Of a DNA stretch of 10,363 nt, positions 6,460 to 10,363 are shown piece after piece. Numbering within the stretch: the first letter of the stretch is position 1; the number at the start of each line of letters is the position of its first letter. Origin of the DNA: Pseudonocardiales bacterium. GTDB lineage: Bacteria > Actinomycetota > Actinomycetes > Mycobacteriales > Pseudonocardiaceae. The notes beneath the pieces were generated by a model, which was not told where the DNA came from, did no database searches, and saw only the letters and a list, made by a program, of their open reading frames with translations. The stretch is from assembly GCA_025465385.1 (NCBI GenBank), contig JAODNG010000367.1:1-10363 (forward strand), given 5' to 3'. The position numbers and the translations under genes are program-made.

Positions 6460-7815
6460 GTGACCGCGACCCTCGCGACCGTCGGCGGTGTGTTCGCCAT
6501 GGTCGATCAGGACTACCTGTTGCAGGCGCGGCAGATGCAGGCGCTCTCGCTTGCCGTGCACATCCCGCTGGTGTGTTTCGGGATCGCCTTTCCCGCGATG
6601 GTCCTGTTCTGCGAGTGGCGCTACCTGCGTACCGGGGACTCGCTGTTTCGGACGCTGGCCCAGCGCTGGTCGAAGGTGATGCTGGCGCTGTTCGCCGTTG
6701 GCGTGGTGACGGGGACGATCCTTAGCTTCGAGCTGGGGCTGCTGTGGCCGGTGTTCATGGCGAGTTTTGGCAATGTGTTCGGGCTGGGGTTCACCCTCGA
6801 GGGCTTCTCTTTCTTCATCGAGGCGATCTTCATCTCGATCTACGTCTACGGCTGGGACCGCCTGGCGCCCCGGTTGCACTTCCTCACTGGCATTCCGGTG
6901 GCGATCGCCGGGGTGACGGGCTCGCTGACCGTCATCTCCGTCAACGGCTGGATGAACCACCCCGGCGGGTTCACGCTGCGGGACGGCCGCGCGGTCGACG
7001 AGCATCCGTGGTCGGCGCTGTTCGGTAACTTCTTCTTTTGGCACGAGTTCGTACACATGTACTTCGCCGGTTACATCGTCACCGGTTTCCTCGTCGCCGC
7101 CGCCTACGCTTGGGGTTTTTTGCGCGGCCGCTGGGGCCGTTACCAGCGCACAGCGCTGACGATCGCGCTGTCGGCCGCGGCGATCGCCGCGCCGCTGCAG
7201 GTCGTGATCGGCGACTGGGCCGCACGCGAGGTCGCAACTGAGCAGCCCACGAAGCTGGCCGCCATCGAAGGACTCGGCCCGACCACGCGCGGCGCGCCCG
7301 AGCACCTGCTGGGTTGGTACAACGGCCACGAGGTTGTCTTTGGGATCGAGATCCCGCGCCTGCTGTCGCTGCTGGCCTTCCATAACCCCAACGCCACCGT
7401 CCAAGGCCTCGACGCGGTAGCCCCACAAGACCGGCCACCGGTCAACGTCGAGCGCTTCGCCTTTCAGACGATGGTCGGGATCGGGACGCTGCTGGCGCTG
7501 CTGGGCGTGGTGTACCTCTATGTTCGCTTGCGCCATAAACGGCTGCCCGGATCGCCTTGGTTTTACCGGGCCGTCGTGCTGGCTGGTCCCTTGTCGGTCC
7601 TGGCGCTCGTCGCCGGTTGGATCACCACCGAGGTCGGGCGCCAGCCCTGGATCGTCTACGGGGTCATGCGCACCTCGCAAGCAGTCACCGACGCCCGCGG
7701 GATCCCGATCGGCTACGGCACGCTGATCGTGGTCTACCTGGGGCTGGCGGCCGGGGTTGGTTGGCTGTTGCGCCGCTTTAGTCGCCTGCCGCTGGAGGTC
7801 GACCGGGATGGCTGA
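6460..7815 (+). CDS. cydA: Cytochrome bd-type quinol oxidase subunit I
   Basis: This is the haem-bearing subunit of a bd-type oxidase, which oxidises quinol and reduces O2 to water in the membrane. The protein has 451 residues and many hydrophobic helices. Expected ligands and motifs can be placed by comparison with E. coli CydA: H34 (b595 ligand), the EGFSFFIE pair E114/E121, NGWMNHPGG (162-170), H199 in FVHMYFAG and M338 in FQTMVG (b558 ligands), KLAAIE (265-270) at the quinol site, and GRQPW (393-397). Only about 65 residues separate KLAAIE from the helix with M338, so the Q-loop is short, as in the cyanide-insensitive-oxidase (CIO) type. GTG 6460 gives a full N-terminus but has a weak ribosome binding site; ATG 6499 is an alternative that keeps all ligands. 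The gene starts 52 bp after nrfD with no terminator seen. The family call is firm. Confidence 0.94.
   Translation: MTATLATVGGVFAMVDQDYLLQARQMQALSLAVHIPLVCFGIAFPAMVLFCEWRYLRTGDSLFRTLAQRWSKVMLALFAVGVVTGTILSFELGLLWPVFMASFGNVFGLGFTLEGFSFFIEAIFISIYVYGWDRLAPRLHFLTGIPVAIAGVTGSLTVISVNGWMNHPGGFTLRDGRAVDEHPWSALFGNFFFWHEFVHMYFAGYIVTGFLVAAAYAWGFLRGRWGRYQRTALTIALSAAAIAAPLQVVIGDWAAREVATEQPTKLAAIEGLGPTTRGAPEHLLGWYNGHEVVFGIEIPRLLSLLAFHNPNATVQGLDAVAPQDRPPVNVERFAFQTMVGIGTLLALLGVVYLYVRLRHKRLPGSPWFYRAVVLAGPLSVLALVAGWITTEVGRQPWIVYGVMRTSQAVTDARGIPIGYGTLIVVYLGLAAGVGWLLRRFSRLPLEVDRDG
7794..7798 (+). promoter_or_regulatory. Ribosome binding site of cydB
   Basis: GGAGG lies nine bases before ATG 7808, inside the end of cydA. 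It decides the cydB start over an in-frame ATG at 7757, which would add 17 poorly hydrophobic residues. Confidence 0.75.
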
Positions 7816-9031
7816 AATCCCGATCGTGTTCATCCTGGCGGGTCTTGCCGCCTACACCCTCCTGGCCGGCGCGGACTTCGGCGCCGGTCTCTGGACGCTG
7901 CTGGCCGGTCCCAAACGAGCCGGCCGGGCGGCAACCCGCGACCACGCACGGCATGCGATGGGACCGGTCTGGGAAGCCAATCACGTCTGGCTCATTTTCG
8001 TGCTCGTGGTGTGCTGGACTGCCTACCCTCTGGCCTTCGGTTCGATCACTTCCACGCTCGCGGTGCCGCTGTTCATCGCCGCGGTGGGGATCATCCTGCG
8101 CGGGGCCTCCTACGCGCTGCGTGGCCAGCTCGACGGGGCCCGCGGCCAGCGCACGATCGAAAACCTGTTCGCGCTGTCCTCGATCCTGACCCCATTCGCG
8201 CTGGGCACGGTCGTCGGTGGCATCGCGTCTGGCCGCGTTCCCGTGGGCAACGCGACAGGCAACCCCGTTACGAGTTGGCTTAACCCCACCTCGGTGCTCA
8301 TCGGCGCGCTGGCCGTGGCCATCGGTGGCTACCTCGCCGCGGTCTACCTCGCCGCCGACGCGCACCGGCTCGGCGAGCGGACCCTGGAGCTCGACTTCCG
8401 CGCCCGTGCCCTCAGGTCGGGCCTGTGCGCAGGCGCGCTCGCGCTCGCCGGCCTGCTCGTCGTCCGCTACGACGCCCCAGCGCTTTTCAACGGACTCACC
8501 AGCGGCCTTGCTGCCGCGATGATCGGCGTCTCCGCCGCAGCAGGACTCATGACCCTGTTGCTCGTATGGCGCAACCACTTCGGCCCAGCCCGCGCCTCGG
8601 CAGCCCTCGCCGTCGCGGCGATCGTCGCGGGTTGGGCCCTGGCGCAAAAGCCCCGCTTCCTCCCCGGGCTCACGATCGATCAGGCCGCCGCCGGGCGCTC
8701 GACACTGCTCGCCGTCATCGTCGCCGTCGCAGGCGGTGCGATCGTGCTGGTTCCCTCGCTGATCCTGCTATTCCGCCTTTTCCTCCGGGGGCGCCTCGAC
8801 CCCGCAGTCACCCTCGACGCGACTGTCCTTACCCCGCCTCACATCGCCCAGAATCAGAAAGGGAAGACCCGCCTGCTCGCAGCCTTGGCCGGCACCACTG
8901 TGGTGATCGGCGCAGGCGTGACCGTCTTCGCCGACCCCGGCTGGGCCCGCGCCCTCGGCATCATCTGCCTGTTCGCCGGCGCCATCTCCACCTTCGGTCT
9001 CGCCACGGCAGAACCGGATGAGACGACATGA
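7808..9031 (+). CDS. cydB: Cytochrome bd-type quinol oxidase subunit II
   Basis: This 407-residue membrane partner of CydA stabilises the haem-bearing subunit. Family signs are the first helix with LLAGADFGAGLW (18-29), the WEANHVWLIF motif (55-64) that corresponds to WDGNQVWL in E. coli CydB, and FALGTVVGGIASG in the middle. Eight or more hydrophobic segments run through to the C-terminus. It is somewhat longer than E. coli CydB (379), mainly through the loop linking the last two helices (about 320-360). The ATG at 7808 overlaps cydA by 8 bases and has GGAGG upstream. No CydX-like small ORF and no cydDC genes follow. The stop TGA overlaps an ATG (ATGA, 9028-9031) that could open the next gene. 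Confidence 0.94.
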   Translation: MAEIPIVFILAGLAAYTLLAGADFGAGLWTLLAGPKRAGRAATRDHARHAMGPVWEANHVWLIFVLVVCWTAYPLAFGSITSTLAVPLFIAAVGIILRGASYALRGQLDGARGQRTIENLFALSSILTPFALGTVVGGIASGRVPVGNATGNPVTSWLNPTSVLIGALAVAIGGYLAAVYLAADAHRLGERTLELDFRARALRSGLCAGALALAGLLVVRYDAPALFNGLTSGLAAAMIGVSAAAGLMTLLLVWRNHFGPARASAALAVAAIVAGWALAQKPRFLPGLTIDQAAAGRSTLLAVIVAVAGGAIVLVPSLILLFRLFLRGRLDPAVTLDATVLTPPHIAQNQKGKTRLLAALAGTTVVIGAGVTVFADPGWARALGIICLFAGAISTFGLATAEPDETT

Positions 9032-9165
9032 TCCGCCATTCGGGTCTGCATCGTTCTATTCGTCGACCCATATCACGGGCAGTGGCCGCACCGCCCGCCG
9101 ACGATCATTGCCAACGGCAGAGCTGGAGATCACTCAGTCTGTTCTCGGCATGCGAAACTGTGGCG

Positions 9166-10363
9166 GTGCGGGGGCGCAGGGCGCTAGCAGAACTGCGCAC
9201 CATGCTCACTGGAGTCGATCCCGGCCTGGTACGGCTGCGGCTGGCCAGCATCGGGACGGCGTCGATGATGCTCGCGGCCGCTGTGATGGCTGGTGTACGG
9301 GCGCTAAGCGGACAACCGGTAACAGTGGAGTTGTTCGCTGCGGTGATAGCGATGATCAGCAACCTCGCGGTGAACGAGCCCGACGTGCCACGGCTGCGCG
9401 TAACGACGCTGCTCATGCTGGGCCCCGCCGCAGTCTCGATCGTGGCCGGGACTCTGCTTGCCCCGCACCGAGTCCTCGCCGACGTCGTCTTTGTCGTGGT
9501 GACGATGGTCGCGGTCTACATCCGCCGGTTCGGCCCGCGCGGCTTCGCGCTGGGCATGGCCGCGTTCATGCCGTTCTTCCTCACCCAGTTCCTGCATGTC
9601 ACGGTGGCGCAGCTGCCCTGGCTACTGCTGGCAGCCGGAACCGGTCTCGGTGCAACGCTGATGCTGCGGGGATGGGCGTTCGCCGAGCGGCCGGAGCGGA
9701 CCCTCGACCGGCTTATCCGCGCGTTTCGCGCCCGACTGCACGCGCTCGTCGAGGCGGTTGCGGACCTGCTGGGGGCCGCGCCCGGAGTCGTCGAAGACAA
9801 GCTGAGCGATCTCCAGCGCCGCCGCGCCCAGCTCAACGACACCGCCCTGCTCCTGGCCGACAGCGTGGAGCAGCGCGGCGCTGACCATCGAGGCGCCGTC
9901 AAGGGCCGGGATGCTGGCGAGGGTGATGGCGAGGCCTTCACTCTGGACATCCTCGACGCCGAGCTAGCCGCCGAGGGCTTAGCCGCCGCAACCGAGCGGC
10001 TGGCGCAGCGGGAGGCCCCGCTGGATGCTGGCAGCCGGCGCGCGCTGCTGGCGGGGCTGCAGGGCCTCGGGGCGGCCTCGGCCACCGGTACCCCGCCGGC
10101 GACGGTCGCCGCCCTGCTCGGGGAGGCACGGCGCAGCGTCTCCGCGCTGGCGGCCGAGACCCAGGGACGCAGGGACCGCAGTCAGCGGGCGGCCTTCGCG
10201 GTGATCCGGCTGGCGGATGCGCTGGAAGCAGCCCGGCGCGCGGATGGGGCGGCCCCGGCGAGAGACGACCCGGCAGCTCGCCCGCCGAAGGACCACCCCG
10301 ACGGCCCAGGGGATTCCAATACCGGCGAGGATGCCGCCAGCACAACTGATGTTGACGAACCCC
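9166..10363 (+). CDS. FUSC-like membrane protein, C-terminus cut by window edge
   Basis: This open frame reaches the right edge without a stop; 399 codons are visible from GTG 9166. The first 170 residues hold six closely packed hydrophobic segments (about 28-47, 54-69, 79-99, 103-119, 127-143, 149-167). Then comes a soluble, Ala/Leu/Arg-rich helical part (about 175-235 and 262-365), followed by a Pro/Asp-rich tail. This plan resembles one half of the fusaric-acid-resistance/aromatic-acid-exporter (FUSC) family; identification rests on layout, not on a signature motif. The start is uncertain. The frame is open back to ATG 9028, which overlaps the cydB stop (ATGA). However, codons 9028-9165 use many A/T third positions (CGT, TCT, ATT, ATA, TCA), unlike the rest, so GTG 9166 or ATG 9202 looks likelier. 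If 9166 is right, 9032-9165 is a 134-bp gap with no clear terminator. Substrate unknown. Confidence 0.72.
   Translation, partial: MRGRRALAELRTMLTGVDPGLVRLRLASIGTASMMLAAAVMAGVRALSGQPVTVELFAAVIAMISNLAVNEPDVPRLRVTTLLMLGPAAVSIVAGTLLAPHRVLADVVFVVVTMVAVYIRRFGPRGFALGMAAFMPFFLTQFLHVTVAQLPWLLLAAGTGLGATLMLRGWAFAERPERTLDRLIRAFRARLHALVEAVADLLGAAPGVVEDKLSDLQRRRAQLNDTALLLADSVEQRGADHRGAVKGRDAGEGDGEAFTLDILDAELAAEGLAAATERLAQREAPLDAGSRRALLAGLQGLGAASATGTPPATVAALLGEARRSVSALAAETQGRRDRSQRAAFAVIRLADALEAARRADGAAPARDDPAARPPKDHPDGPGDSNTGEDAASTTDVDEP

Noticed and set aside
6445..7833. A 462-codon open frame on the minus strand opposite cydA
   Set aside because: It is low-complexity, charged sequence antisense to a clear membrane protein gene; it is a by-product of GC-rich third positions.
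9018..9884. Plus-strand frame of 288 codons overlapping the FUSC-like gene
   Set aside because: Its translation is Arg/Ala/Gly-rich without domains, while the other frame gives six hydrophobic helices.

Overview
The window is high-GC DNA with GC-rich third codon positions, and its proteins resemble actinobacterial families. It most likely comes from an actinomycete (Actinomycetota); the sequence does not support a genus. The main content is a respiratory block, all on the + strand, running from formate oxidation to oxygen reduction. No tRNA, rRNA, CRISPR array or insertion sequence was seen.

Layout. Positions 1-689 (minus strand) hold the first 229 codons of a TDT-family (TehA/SLAC1-like) anion transporter that runs off the left edge. 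Positions 690-1000 are a 311-bp divergent intergenic region with a 16-bp-arm imperfect inverted repeat and no convincing gene. Positions 1001-4306 encode one FdnG-type formate dehydrogenase catalytic subunit of 1101 residues, interrupted by an in-frame UGA at 1568-1570. That UGA lies at the position of the catalytic selenocysteine and is followed by a bacterial SECIS hairpin (1582-1600), so the two apparent ORFs (1001-1570 and 1667-4306) are one selenoprotein gene. Positions 4303-5340 encode the four-cluster Fe-S beta subunit. Positions 5340-6407 encode an NrfD/PsrC-type membrane subunit. After a 52-bp gap, 6460-7815 and 7808-9031 encode cytochrome bd oxidase subunits I and II. From about 9166 (possibly 9028) to the right edge lies a partial FUSC-like membrane protein.

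How they fit together. FdhA oxidises formate at a Mo/W-bis-MGD-selenocysteine centre. Electrons pass through the [4Fe-4S] chain of FdhB to the NrfD-like subunit, which is expected to deliver them to menaquinone. The adjacent cytochrome bd can then oxidise the quinol with O2. Gene overlaps (ATGA at fdhA/fdhB, TGATG at fdhB/nrfD, 8 nt at cydA/cydB) and the lack of a visible terminator between nrfD and cydA suggest one transcription unit, i.e. a formate:oxygen respiratory chain. Neither FdhA nor FdhB has a recognisable Tat signal, so the formate site probably faces the cytoplasm, unlike E. coli FDH-N and FDH-O.

The genes for selenocysteine insertion (selA, selB, selC, selD), for FDH maturation (fdhD) and for cytochrome bd assembly (cydDC) are not in this window and must be elsewhere if the system works.
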